Shown here piece after piece: positions 42,460-53,278 of a stretch of 64,000 nucleotides of DNA (positions within the stretch are counted from its first letter, which is position 1; every line of letters starts with the position of its first letter). The DNA comes from JBDHUW01 sp039809345. Its GTDB lineage: Bacteria > Patescibacteriota > Gracilibacteria > Absconditabacterales > Absconditicoccaceae. The notes under the pieces are model-generated. The model searched no databases. It worked only from the letters and a program-made list of their open reading frames with translations, and was not told the origin of the DNA. The stretch lies in the NCBI GenBank assembly GCA_039809345.1, contig JBDHUW010000005.1:1-64000 (forward strand), in the 5' to 3' direction. A program made the position numbers and the translations under genes.

Positions 42460-43133
42460 TGATGAAAAAATCTGATATACATTTTGTCTTTCAAGAACTA
42501 TCAAAACGTTATGCAGGCTCTACTACAGAGTTAATTTATCATACGCCATTTCAGCTTTTGGTGTCAGTAATCATGAGTGCACAGACCACAGACAAGCAGG
42601 TCAACAAAGTCACCTCAAAATTCTATGAGAAGATCAGATGACCAGAGGACATATTGAAATTACAGTTTGAAGATCGAGAAAGTATGATACAGTGAGTAAA
42701 TTACTATAAAAATAAGGCAAAGAATATATATAAAATGGCTGGGGTTCTTCTAGGAAATGCTAAGAATGGCGATGAATTGATTAAAAATCAATGATATCGA
42801 ATACCAGATACGCAGGAAGAACTCGTGAAGCTACCGTGAGTGTGAGAAAAAACTGCGAAGGTGATCCTTCAAGTACTGCATTGACATCATGTCATTGCAG
42901 TAGATACTCATGTGCATAGGGTAACAAATAGATTATGAATCGTAAAGACAAAAGAGCCATTGCAAACTTCAAAAATTCTTGAAGCAAAAGTCCCCATGGA
43001 ATTTAGATGAGATGCGCACCATGGATTAATATTATTTGGTAGGTACCATTGTGCAGCAAGAAATCCAAAGTGTACTGATTGTCCATTTAATAAAATATGC
43101 CAATGGTACAAAAAAAATAAAAAAGACAAATAA
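42459..43133 (+). CDS. nth: Endonuclease III, 224 aa
   Basis: Base-excision-repair DNA glycosylase/AP lyase for oxidised pyrimidines. Seen: SVIMSAQTTDKQVNKV, the helix-hairpin-helix LPGVGEKTAKVIL with catalytic Lys, VDTHVHRVTNRLG with catalytic Asp, and the [4Fe-4S] ligands CAARNPKCTDCPFNKIC. ATG 42459 was chosen because it overlaps the def stop codon; an upstream in-frame ATG at 42429 would overlap def by 31 bp. The second ATG at 42462 is equally possible. Confidence 0.95.
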
Positions 43134-43146
43134 AAGTTATTTTACT

Positions 43147-43779
43147 ATGTATATAGAAAAGATGTTTCCCAAAATTAATCTAATTGAACCGCAACGATGA
43201 GTATATTTATTGCAAAAAATAAATTGATGGGCGAGTAGTTCTGACTTATTATTCAATATTGTAAGTTTTTTTTCTGACGCAATTGTTTTTACATTTCCTA
43301 TTATTTTATTATTGCTCTATTTTTTAAAAAATAAAACATTTGCTCTGCGCATATTCTTTTCAACAGTCGTTGCTGCATTAATTAATATTATATTACAACT
43401 ATTTTTAGATAAGCCAAGACCAGAAACGGCAATTGAGTGAACGTGATGATTATTGCTACCTCATTTACCTACGATGTCATTTCCATCTGATCACGCTGCT
43501 GTAGCTATGGCATTTTGAGTAGCATTTTATTTTTTTTGAAAAACATATATTACAAAAAAAGAAATGGGTATTTATAAAATACTTTGAACAATATTAATTT
43601 TATGAGCAATTACAATGTCGATATGTAGGGTTGCAGTATGAGTTCACCGACCAACAGATATTATCGCAGGGCGGTTCTTTTGATCTATTGCTGTTATAAT
43701 AATTAATTATTTTCCAAATATCATTTTTAAAAAACTAATTGCGTTGCAAGAGTATTTATTTTCATTTTTCAGAAAATAA
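43147..43779 (+). CDS. PAP2-family membrane phosphatase, 210 aa
   Basis: Integral membrane acid-phosphatase-like protein (undecaprenyl-pyrophosphate or phosphatidic-acid phosphatase family). The three-part signature is seen: K-x-x-x-x-x-x-R-P as DKPRPETAI, PSDHAAVAM with the catalytic His, and SICRVAVGVHRPTDIIAG with the second His. About six helices. In this place it may recycle lipid carriers for cell-wall synthesis. It follows nth by 13 bp and converges with the 733-aa unknown gene, 1 bp apart. Confidence 0.9.
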
Positions 43780-43780
43780 A

Positions 43781-45982
43781 TTATTGTTTTTTTGGAGCAA
43801 CAGGGGTAGGAGTAACAGGAGGAGGGGTAACAGTTGCTCCAGTAGTACTCTTAGCTTTTTTCTCTTCTTCCTTCACCTTTATTCAATTTTGTATACTTCA
43901 CTTTATGTCTTCACTATATTCATTAATTAGTGCAGATATTACATCATGGGTTGAGCAAATATAGTTATTTTGTAAAATGTCTTTTAATGATTCAATAATT
44001 ACTTTGTCATTAATTTTATCATCAATTACTTCGTTGACAATTTCTTGATATAGGGTTTTGTTTTTTGCATCAACATCAAATCCATATGAGTGATTTTTAA
44101 GTACCTCTTTAATTGAGTTCCCACGAATATCCTCTATGATATGATTTATCATTATTGTTTTATTTTGCGTTTCTTTATCTGTAATTGTATTTGTAGCCTC
44201 TTCGGCCTCATTTTTATATGCTTCCGTTCCTTGGTTTGATTTCAAAGATTGTCAATCTTTGTCTACACTAGAATATTCTATTCACGTAAATTTGCTATTT
44301 GAATCCTTTTTCAAAGATATGACAATGTTTTGGCTATTTCTATAGTAATCAATTTTGCTATTTTTTATTATTTCTTCTTTATCTTTTTCTGCTATTATTA
44401 TCTTGTCATCTGTATTTTTTTCGTCGCGTAATAGTTGTATATAATTGTCAGCAGATTTTTTTACAAATGGTCTATTTAATAATTTATTTTGTTCTTTGTC
44501 AGATAGATCCAATCATTTCGTAAATGCAGAAAGTGATTTTTTTCACAATGCATTTCATCTCAAGAAGTTTAATATCTTTTCAGCCTTTCCAGCTCAGAAG
44601 ATTCATTCTACGAGTCAGAGTATGCCTTCTAATTTCCCAAATATTTTATCTGCTTTTTGATTCATTACTTTTTCTTTGAATTGTGTATATTCTTCACTTT
44701 TTTTATCCAATGGCATGTTTTCGAGTAAATTTTGTGTATTTTTAATTGTATTTTCTATATCTTTTTCACTAGGTGTTTCTACTTTAGTTTTTTCTGTATT
44801 ATTTTCCTTTACTACTCGTTTTTCTCATTTTAGTAATGTCGCAATAAATGCTGTAGTATTGCCATAATTATCAAATGGCTCAAGCATGGCATTGAATTTT
44901 TTTCCAATTACATTTGGTATGTTTTCTTTAATGGCTCAGACATGAAGAGCTTTTATTTTATATTTACCAGCGTCTTTATTGTTCTCATCTTTATAACTCG
45001 CTTCGTCTATTAGATCTTTTTCTGATGGAAGGTTCTTGGCTAAGTAGTTTGTAAATCAGTTTTTTATTTTTATTATTTCGCTATATGTTTCATTAAATTC
45101 ATTATTGGCTATTTCTTGGATTTTTGCTCATGTGTTTCAATCTATTTTTGAAAAGTCTCCTTGTATATCTCAGATACTATTTAGCGTTGTTAATATTCTT
45201 ACTTTATTTTCAATATCCAATTCTTTATTTCCAGTTGATAATTTTTTATTCATTCACTCAATTATTTTTCAATATAGACAGAAAAATATATTATTCAGTC
45301 TTCTGTTTTCTCATGGGTCTAGTGCTTCATCTACCTTTTTTAGAATATTGTTTCAAAGTTCATTTAATCCGTTTGCTCAATTTCATCTCATTTTTTCAAA
45401 TCCGCGCAATTTTTCAATTATCTGTCCTCTAATTCCATTTTTTAATTTTTCTCATCATTTTTCCATAATTTCTCACAGTGATGTATTTTTTTCATTCAAA
45501 ACATCCTGTAGTTTTTTATATTCAGGTTTATTTATTCCATCAATCTTTTTCCCCAATTCTGTTTTTGCCTTAGATGAGTTTTCTATTTTGTTGTTGTTTT
45601 TTTCAGGAGTTTGTTGTTTTTTTTCACTTGCTACTTTTTCTGCTTTTAGAGTATTGAGAAATGTTTTTACGTCCTCGCGAATTTTATTTTCGGGAATTGC
45701 TACTTGAGGAATTTTTAGATTGCTGTTAGATATCTTCAATTCTTTGATTCCTGGATGGGGTATGGTGCTTGATTTTAGATAAGTATCGATATTAGATATT
45801 ATCGTGTTTAGAAATACTGGATAATTTTTATTTGTTTCAAAAAATCATTCTAGGTTAATTTCCTTTTTGGTAATTCTTTCAACTGTTTTACTAATGTCGT
45901 TGGCTTCTTTTTGGTCAACGATGTCGTCTTCGAGTGCATTGATAGATTGTAGTACTTCATCATGTTTCGCAACTTCTCCCAT
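43781..45982 (-). CDS. Hypothetical protein, 733 aa, Pro-rich C-terminal tail
   Basis: Unrecognised. The continuous frame (TGA=Gly) runs from ATG 45980-45982 to TAA 43781-43783. The sequence is rich in Lys, Asn, Glu and Ile, helical, with no signal peptide. Repeated KxxGEK..., EILGLVEGIFGAGKAEK and LNFLRGNALGKKSL segments lie near the middle. It ends ATVTPPPVTPTPVAPKKQ, a Pro/Thr-rich tail. The stop is 1 bp from the PAP2 gene end. An unknown 93-aa gene lies 8 bp upstream in the same direction, so the two are an operon. Plus-strand open frames over this gene are antisense shadows. Confidence 0.85.
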
Positions 45983-45990
45983 CTAAATTT

Positions 45991-46272
45991 TTATATAGTT
46001 GATAAAAGTGACTCTGCTTTTTCTCTTTCTCCAATTTGTTCTTCTAATTCGATATTTTTTAATATTTCCATTCTCTCGGCAATTTTTTTCATGCTTTCCT
46101 TTGTTTCGTTATTTTTGCTGTATACTGCCATTTCCTTCAACAACTGTATGATTCAGTTTACTGCAGTATTATCCAAAACCCCAAGCAAGATGAACTTTCT
46201 TAGGTCTTTTGCGAGTTTCCACTGTTTTTCTAGCTTTTCAAGCATTTTTAGTACAAAATCTTTTTTAGTCAT
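45991..46272 (-). CDS. Hypothetical protein, 93 aa, helical
   Basis: Short Lys/Glu-rich protein starting MTKKDFVLKMLEKLEKQW, predicted as two helices (AKDLRKFILLGVLDN; IIQLLKEMAVYSKNNETKESMKKIAERMEILKNIELEEQ). No membrane helix. One glycine is TGA. It is 8 bp upstream of the 733-aa unknown gene and presumably its partner. No function can be assigned. Confidence 0.78.
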
Positions 46273-46430
46273 GAGTATATTATAGCCATTTTCTTATGAA
46301 TCTCTCTGTTTTTTGAATTACCTTGTTTGCTTTTACAAAGCTTACGGGGACATATCTCAATTTTGGTGTATAATATGTGTTTTTCTGTTGCAATTTGTGT
46401 CTACTTTTGTATATTCTCTTTTCTATTCTG

Positions 46431-46504
46431 TGCCTTTGTAGTTCAACGGATAGAATAGGCCCGTCCTAAGGGTTAGATGCAGGTTCGATTCCTGCCGAGG
46501 GCAG
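46431..46504 (+). tRNA. tRNA-Arg(CCU)
   Basis: Complete cloverleaf: acceptor TGCCTTT/GAGGGCA, D-arm, anticodon stem GGCCC/GGGTT with loop GTCCTAA (anticodon CCU), T-arm GCAGG-TTCGATT-CCTGC. It reads AGG. It lies between the unknown-gene operon and rpsO. Confidence 0.93.
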
Positions 46505-46595
46505 GATACAGAATTACGGAATACTGACGTTTGAGGAATATGGGAGTTGTGTCTCATCTCTACGCCAACCATTTTATTTATTATTTTATTACACC

Positions 46596-46856
46596 ATGAA
46601 CGTAGAATTGCAAAACTTTATTGCTCCATTCAAGAGACAAGACAATGATGATTGATCTCCGGAAGTGCAAGTAGCTCAATTGACATTCGAAATTACTGAG
46701 TTGCAAGCGCATGTGAAGACTCATGACAAAGATGTAGATGCCAAGAGAAGTCTATTGAAAAAAGTAGCAAGAAGAAGAAAATTCCTAAGGTATCTGAAAG
46801 AAAATGAATTGGAAAGATACAATATGCTTGTAAAAAAGCTTGGTCTAAAAGCGTAG
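46596..46856 (+). CDS. rpsO: 30S ribosomal protein S15, 86 aa
   Basis: S15 binds helices 20-22 of 16S rRNA early in 30S assembly. Typical sequence: GSPEVQVAQLTFEITELQAHVKTHDKDVDAKRSLLKKVARRRKFLRYLKENELERY. The Gly before SPEVQ is TGA, the invariant glycine in S15, an especially clean codon-reassignment marker. Slightly shorter at the N terminus than usual. It precedes rpsA. Confidence 0.97.
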
Positions 46857-46898
46857 TATAGAAATTCTTTTTATTTTATGTAACGTTTTAATTTTATT

Positions 46899-48092
46899 AT
46901 GGCAAAAGTACAAAAACCCAAAGCTGCTCCAGCACAATTTTCTGTACCAGCGATTAGAACTGGTGTGAAAGTGCAATGAGTTGTTATTAAAAAAGTTGAT
47001 ATTTGAGTTCTAGTTGATTGTGCTGGTGGAGTTTTCACTGGTGTGATCCTTTCTAAGGAGTGTAAAGACCTAGAAAGAAACTGATATGATCTATCAATTG
47101 GAAAGGAATTGGAAGCTGAAATTATGGATACAGATACTAAATCTGACGAAGGTTATTTCATTATCTCAATTGCAAAACTTATTCAATACGATGTATGGAA
47201 GAATATCGCTGCTAAATCTAAGGAAGATGATATCATTACTGTGATCCCAACAGAAGCTAACCTAGGTTGATTGCTTGTTGATATGCATGGTATCAAATGA
47301 TTTATTCCACTTTCTCAGCTTGCTCCTGTACACTATCCAAGAGTAGAAGATGGAGATCAAGAAAAGATTTTTGAAAAGTTGCTGAATCTCGTAGGTAAAG
47401 AGTTTAGAGTTAGAATCATCAATCTTGATGAGGAAAACAAGAGAATAGTGCTTTCTGAAAGAGAGGCTCTCAAGGAAGAAAGAGAAACAATACTTGCGAA
47501 TATGAAAGTTTGAAATGAGTATGAATGAACCGTTTCTGGTATCTCTAGTTACTGAGTATTCGTGACTATTGGAGGCGCTATAGAAGGGTTGGTTCATATT
47601 TCAGAACTTACATATGGACACGTTGCAAATGTGGATAGACTAGCAAAGGTTGGTCAAAATATGATTGTAAGAATTATTGGGTTTGAGGATGGGAAAATCT
47701 CTCTTTCTGCTAAACAGTTGAAAGATGATCCGTGGTCAATCATTCCAAAGAAATTCAAAATCGGAGATATTATTGAAGGTGAGGTGGTGAGATTTGTTCC
47801 ATACGGTGTATTCGTAAGAATTTATGACGACATCAATGGTCTTATTCACTTGTCTGAGTTGTCAGAAAGAAATGTTGCTAATCCAGCAGAACTTGTAAGA
47901 CTGTGACAAGTAGTAAAAGCTAAATTGATCGCTCTTGATCCATCACAAAGAAAAATTGGTCTTTCAGTAAAGGCATTGACTGCTCCTGCGTCTGCAGAGG
48001 GTGACAAAGCTAGAGCTCCTAGAAAAGCAAAAAGTCTTGATGACGTAGAAGGTGAAACTTCTGCTGAAGCGCCAAAGAAGACTGCAGAATAA
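46899..48092 (+). CDS. rpsA: 30S ribosomal protein S1-like, four S1 domains, 397 aa
   Basis: RNA-binding protein that helps mRNA bind the 30S subunit. Four OB-fold S1 repeats are visible; the last two, with GVFVTIGGAIEGLVHISEL and GVFVRIYDDINGLIHLSEL, are the best conserved, while the first two are degenerate. The C-terminal tail is Ala/Pro/Lys-rich (RAPRKAKSLDDVEGETSAEAPKKTAE). At 397 residues it is shorter than the six-domain E. coli protein, as in many Firmicutes and CPR bacteria. A terminator follows. Confidence 0.93.
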
Positions 48093-48109
48093 TACCCATA
48101 TATAATATG

Positions 48110-48143
48110 AAAATCATCCGCTACTGATAGTGGGTGATTTTTT
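48110..48143 (+). terminator. Rho-independent terminator after rpsA
   Basis: AAAATCATCC pairs with GGGTGATTTT (one G-T pair) around a short loop, ending in a T7 run. It lies 18 bp after the rpsA stop. Confidence 0.8.
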
Positions 48144-48208
48144 AAATATGGCAAGCGATAAGTACTACTTCTGGTTGTTTTTTTGTCATATTTCCCTACT
48201 GTGAAAGT

Positions 48209-49135
48209 ATGAAAACCACACTCAAATTTTGACAGGTAAAATGGATACATTATGCATCGCCTACTCCTCAAGAGATTGACGCCCTTATAGAAGAGTATGA
48301 ATATCATGAGTTGATTGCTGAGGATTTACAAGATGTGAATGTGCAACACAAGATTGATCAATATGATGATGTAATTTTCATGGTATTGAATTTCCCAAAG
48401 TACAATACGCTAAACAAAAGATATGTACTCAACGAATTTAATGTGATACTGGGTAAAGATTCTATCATTACGCTGAGTAGATATGAAGCGTCTCATATCG
48501 CGAAGATTATAGAGCAGTATAAGATGGATATCGAAGAGTCTGATATTCATGATGAGGAGGCATATAAGATATCCCCATACTATATACTCTATACTATTAT
48601 AGATGCAATGTACGATAAGACTATCAAAGCGCAGTCAAATGCTACTAAAGATCTTGTTTTATTGGAGTCTTCTATGAGTGACAAGGATATTACAAGAGCT
48701 ACTATTGAGGATTTGATGAGAAAAAAAGCCAATGTTGCATTTCTCAAATATACATATTTGCCACAAAAAGATATACTAGTTGAGATGCAAAAAGTATTTG
48801 GATGATTTTATGAGTGAGATTTGGATGTGTATTTTGAAGATTTGGAATCAAAGCTAAATAAAATTATAAACTCTGCAATGATCTTGTATGAAACAATTCA
48901 GTCACTGGTTGATACATATGATGCGATGCTGAACTTACAAACCAACACTGTCATTCGTACTCTGACTGTATTCACTGCATTGACGTGAATTTTGACTTTC
49001 ATAAGCTGATTCTATGGTATGAATATACAATTGCCATTCATGAATAATCCTTATGCTTGGATATTGGTGATGGTCTTGATGTTGGTAATTATCACCATGA
49101 CTATACACTACTTCAAGAGAAAAAAATGGATTTAA
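48209..49135 (+). CDS. corA: CorA-family magnesium/divalent cation channel, 308 aa
   Basis: Pentameric inner-membrane Mg2+ channel. A large cytoplasmic N-terminal domain (~1-235) precedes two C-terminal helices (TLTVFTALTGILTFISGF; WILVMVLMLVIITMTI) with the signature GMN between them in FYGMNIQLPFMNNP (the Gly is GGT here) and a basic end KRKKWI. Start at ATG 48209 gives the usual length. It stands between the rpsA terminator and the DsbB-like gene. Confidence 0.94.
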
Positions 49136-49175
49136 AGAGAACAATAAGCTCATTTATATATTTGTCATAACACAT

Positions 49176-49667
49176 ATGGGAACCATCAAAAAAGCTAAAA
49201 ATCATCGAGGACAATATATGATCTTTTTTGTATCACTGATTGCGATGCTTGGATCATTGTATTATCAGTATTACTGAGACTTTTTTGGTAATATTGCATC
49301 ATGATCATTGTTCCCAATTGGATGATGATTTGTGCCATGTATTTTGTGTCGATGGGCTCGTATTTTGATGTATCCTCTGGTTTGGTTGTCTGGTATCAGT
49401 CTTCTAAAGTGAGACAAGAGCATAGTAGACTACATATTCCCAATCAGTATCATGGGAATAGTGTTGGAAACGTATCATTATTTGTTGCAAAAAACTGATT
49501 GGTTAGATTTTCTCAGCTGATCTACATTGTGTACAAAAGCCAATCCATGTAATGCATTACAGATAAACTATTTTGGGTTTATCACAATACCATTTATGTG
49601 TTTGGTGGCATTTATTTTGATCTTTATAGCTTGTATTTATCTTAGAGACCAAAAGAATGCTAGATAA
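49176..49667 (+). CDS. DsbB/BdbC-like disulfide bond formation protein, 163 aa
   Basis: Four-helix membrane protein that re-oxidises a thiol oxidase. Hallmarks: the first Cys pair in FVPCILCRWARILMYPL (the Cys-x-x-Cys of the DsbB/BdbC motif) and the second pair CTKANPC on the extracytoplasmic loop, each on its own loop between helices. Four hydrophobic helices flank these. A matching DsbA-like protein is not in the window. It overlaps the start of the glycosyltransferase gene by 11 bp. Confidence 0.85.
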
Positions 49668-50469
49668 GATCTATGAGTGAACTACCAGTACTTTTCTTTA
49701 TTCACTAGAGCAAACATATAATGCTAAACATTTCTGTGTTGTTAGCTTTTTGTATTTTGCAAATGCAGTCAAGTTTCACCTTTTAGAAGATGATCAAACA
49801 CAGGATCAAATGAGCTATGCTGTTGCACTGAGAAATGCTGATTTTCTGTTGCTAGATGGTATTGCTCTTCAGGTATGGAAATATCTGAATAAGAAGCCTA
49901 GAGTTCGGTGAGAAAATTTAAATTGAACTGATCTCACCCCAAAGATATTGCGCTATTTCTCTGAGAAGTATGATGCGGATTTATATATCTATTCTTTGTA
50001 TCATGAGAAAATTGGGAAATCTCAAGACTGGCTTCACAAAGCGAAAGATAAACTTGAAACAGAGTTCAAATTCTCACATATTTATTGTTATCAATCACAT
50101 TATCATCAAAGAGGGACGGACTTCCCATGGAATGAGATGACTCAGTCGATTGATAAACAAAAAGTAAATATATTTTTGAATTGTACTGGCTCGCCATTTC
50201 AAGAAAAACGAATAGAGGAAAATAGGCAGTGGTTCATAGAAAACAAGATGATGGTACTCAACGTGTGATGATTTATCGATTTTTATAGCTGATTTGAAAA
50301 GCGTGCTCCTGAGTGGGTAGTCAAAGCGAGAATATGAGAAACTATTCGAAGAATCCTTGATAATCCCAAGAAAAATGGTAAAAAGTTTTTAGCAATGTTT
50401 GGTATTTTTAGATTGTTGTGGAAGAAGCTTTTATATGCAAAAAGCAAAAAAAATGTTGATACACTATAA
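49657..50469 (+). CDS. WecG/TagA/CpsF-family glycosyltransferase, 270 aa
   Basis: Cytoplasmic transferase that adds N-acetylmannosamine or a similar sugar to a lipid-linked GlcNAc. The typical end is present: VLNVGGFIDFYSGFEKRAPEWVVKARIGE with the motif RAPEW. The centre shows FLLLDGIALQ and LNGTDLTPKIL, the family D-G-x and N-G-x-D elements. Start ATG 49657 overlaps the DsbB-like gene (ATGCTAGATAA), so the two are translationally coupled. Its end overlaps the phosphodiester glycosidase start by 17 bp. Confidence 0.9.
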
Positions 50470-51247
50470 TCGTAGTAAATGGATTGTTTTTTTGACTATT
50501 TTGAGTTTATGCTTTTTTATGTCGTACAGTGTAGAGGCGTCTGTAGGAAGTATTCGCATCAATAGGGAAAATGTAAAAGTAGAGAAAGATAAAAATGGCA
50601 ACATATATAGAATATACAAAACTCCGGAAATCACAGTAATTACCCCAAAGAAATTTTCTTTTCATTTCTACAAAGAGGGTACAACTATGCGTACATTTGT
50701 AAATGATCTTTCATGTAGTGCAGGGCTCAACTGATCTTATTTTTGATTTAATCCAGATGGGACATATTTCCCAGCATGAGTCTGGTATAAATATGGTAAG
50801 TATATTAGAGAACCATATCAGCCAGCCATCGATAAAAATCTGAGAGTTTTGTTGTCATGAAATGGCACGACAATAGATCCTATGGTAAATGACACTTTTG
50901 ACTTTGCATCTATAGCATGAATCAAAACAAGTTGGTATGTCAATGCTGGACCTCGACTAGTACGTGATGGACGTATAAATCATGATGTTGTTGACAATAA
51001 ATCTCATCGACAAAGAAAAGCAAGAAGAGTTTGATTTATCAGGAATCCCAATGGTGAAATACATTTCGTAGTAGCAACACAACCTATCTCGTTACCTCAA
51101 TTTGTGGTTTTTGCATTTTCAACTGGTTTGGGAAAGGAGTGATTTCAATTTGTGAATTTAGATGGATGATCATCTACATCATTGTGGACCCCATACAATA
51201 GCTATCAAACGAAGAGAAAGCTTCCCATATTTATTTGTATTCAATAG
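50453..51247 (+). CDS. Exported phosphodiester glycosidase (NAGPA domain), 264 aa
   Basis: Signal peptide (KWIVFLTILSLCFFMSYSVEA) followed by a phosphodiester glycosidase domain, the family of the lysosomal enzyme that uncovers mannose-6-phosphate. Seen: AGPRLVRDGRIN, RKARRVGFIRNPNGEIHFVVA and VNLDGGSSTSLW near the C terminus, the standard end of the domain with its catalytic Asp. The enzyme would cleave a sugar-1-phosphate diester outside the cell. Located directly after a WecG-type transferase, it may process the same surface polymer. The start overlaps that gene. Confidence 0.88.
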
Positions 51248-51252
51248 TTATC

Positions 51253-51846
51253 ATGAAAAAGTGAATAGTAGTATTTATAATGTGAGTCTCGTGAGCTGGT
51301 AAGAATACAGTTTTGCATTTGTTGAAAGAAAGAAATCCAACATTCCAAGATGTGCTTTCATACAAAACAAGACCATTAAGACCGGGTGAGGTTGATGGTG
51401 TCAACTATCATTATCTCACCAATGAACAATTTAGGAATGAGATTGATAAATGATCGTTTTTGGAATATGCTGAACTATATGGGTATGGACATCTGTATTG
51501 AACCAAAAAGAGCGATATAGTAGATGGAATAAATGCGGGTAAGGTGCTGTTGAAGGAGATGGATCTCCAGGGTATGAGGTCTATTGCTATGCACCATAAG
51601 GATATCTATGAGGATGCACTACGTATTTTTATCACATTGTCCGACGAGGTTATGATTCGTAGAATCACGACCAGAGCACCAATATCGGATGAAGAACTAC
51701 ACAAGAGATTAATCACCGCAGCTGGAGAAAGAGAGCAAGCTAAAATATATGCATCTCATATTGTAAATTGAGAGGGGACGGTGGAAGAAGTATATCAGTT
51801 GGTTGCCAATATTGTTCATGATTATTTAGCAAAAAAACAAGCATAA
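51253..51846 (+). CDS. gmk: Guanylate kinase, 197 aa
   Basis: Converts GMP to GDP in the cytoplasm. P-loop GVSGAGKNTVLHLL (residues ~12-25; the usual GKST is GKNT here), GMP-binding SYKTRPLRPGEVDGVNYHYLT and GSFLEYAELYGYGHLYGTKKSDI, and the lid with RRITTRAPISDEELHKRLITAAGERE. Length is normal. Located 6 bp after the glycosidase gene and 21 bp before the coiled-coil gene. Confidence 0.94.
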
Positions 51847-51866
51847 TTTATATCTTATATTGCCCA

Positions 51867-52214
51867 ATGAAAAAGATAGTAGCACTTATAGGAGTTTTGT
51901 TTGTAATAGTGGCGTGAATCGCTATTTATAAGGCGGTTACATTCTTTCAATTTCAATGAGACCTCAAAAATAGCGCGCAGAAGCAGGTAGATGCAGCGAC
52001 AAATAAGGCTAATGCACTTGTTGAAAGCGGTAAGCAAATGATCTCATCTGGTGTGGATTCAATTGTAGCGTCATGAAATAGTCTATATGAACAGAAGAAA
52101 AAAGAAGCTGAAGCGTATTTGCTTCAACAAAAAGAACAACTCAAACAAGAGGCTCAAAAAAGATTAGAAGAGGAGGCAAAGAAAAAGATTGAATGAGTAT
52201 TTAATAATCGATAA
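51867..52214 (+). CDS. Membrane-anchored coiled-coil protein, 115 aa
   Basis: One N-terminal helix (IVALIGVLFVIVAGIAIYKAV) and a long Lys/Glu/Gln/Ala-rich region with heptad-like spacing (AEAYLLQQKEQLKQEAQKRLEEEAKKKIE), suggesting a coiled coil. No other domain. It is 2 bp from the MoxR gene, so the two are probably co-translated. Function unknown; perhaps a scaffold beside MoxR. Confidence 0.8.
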
Positions 52215-52216
52215 CT

Positions 52217-53278
52217 ATGGAAATATTTCTTATTATAGTCGTATTGATTGTCATCACCCGGTATCTAGTTTGGGCTAATTTCTACCTAGCAAAAAAAAGT
52301 AGAACAGATATACAAAGCCCAATTGTGCTTACAAAAGAAAAACTTCTTTCGGGGATTACAACTATCGATATCGCTCATGATGATTTTTTATCAATAGAAA
52401 GGCAACTGAATACGATAGTCGTCGGAGATGCTGTTTCTGTAAGATCGTTGTTATTGGCTTTTTTTGCGTGAGGACATGTGCTGATTCAGTGAGCACCATG
52501 AACGTGAAAGACTTCATTGGTAAAAGCATTTTCTCATATTGTACATTGGTCATATTCTCGTATCCAGTGTACGCCTGATCTTTTGCCGCAAGATGTGATT
52601 TGAAATGAGTATCTCACGCCTTGAGCAACCGAATTGCACTTTAAAAAATGACCATTGTTTTCTCATATTGTGCATGTCGATGAGATAAATCGTACTACAC
52701 CAAAATTACAATCAGCTTTTTTAGAAGCTATGCAGGAGAATGCAGTGACTGCGTTTGGGAAAACATATGATCTTCCAAAGCCATTTTTTTTGGTAGCAAC
52801 GCAAAATCCTTTTGATGCTATAGGGACTTATCTTTTGCCCTATGCACAGGTTGATAGATTCCTTGTTGGAATTTCTACTACTGCATTATCTGTACAAGGC
52901 GAGATCAATGCGATAAAATCTTCTTCTAATCCAGCTGCCCCACTGAGTGAAAAGGAGATTGTGGGTGATTATACAAATGAGATCGAATCAATTTCGATAA
53001 GTGATGAGCTACTTGAATACTGTGCAAACTGTACTCTATGGTGTAAGAAACAGTGATATGCGTTGTCTATCAGAGCCACTAAGTGACTAGTCCAGTTGGG
53101 AAAAACATTGGCATATTTGCAGTGACATGAGTGCGTGTCCCAGGATGATATCAATTGTGTATTGATGCCGGTTTTGAAACATAGGATAGACTATTTGCAT
53201 GGAAGCGTGCTATCTGGAGATGATTTTTATGCTATTATTTCTTGATCTGTACAAAAAGACGATGCCAGAGTGTGATAA
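52217..53278 (+). CDS. MoxR-family AAA ATPase with N-terminal membrane segment, 353 aa
   Basis: MoxR chaperone-like ATPase. An N-terminal helix (EIFLIIVVLIVITRYLVWA) is unusual for MoxR. AAA features: Walker A GAPGTGKTSLVKAF (Gly codons TGA), Walker B IVHVDEINRTTPKLQSAFLEAMQE, sensor 1 FLVATQNPFDAIGTYLLPYAQVDRF, and the lid SIRATKGLVQLGKTLAYL. MoxR proteins usually work with a VWA-domain protein in metal insertion or stress; none is nearby. The gene ends with TAA immediately after a TGA codon, so the true end needs the UGA=Gly reading; it overlaps the convergent membrane-protein gene by 44 bp. Confidence 0.9.

Noticed and set aside
45105..45707. A 200-residue Phe/Ser-rich plus-strand open frame that looks like a membrane protein
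   Set aside because: It is the antisense shadow of the Lys/Glu-rich 733-aa gene on the minus strand; Lys/Glu codons read backwards give Phe and Ser.
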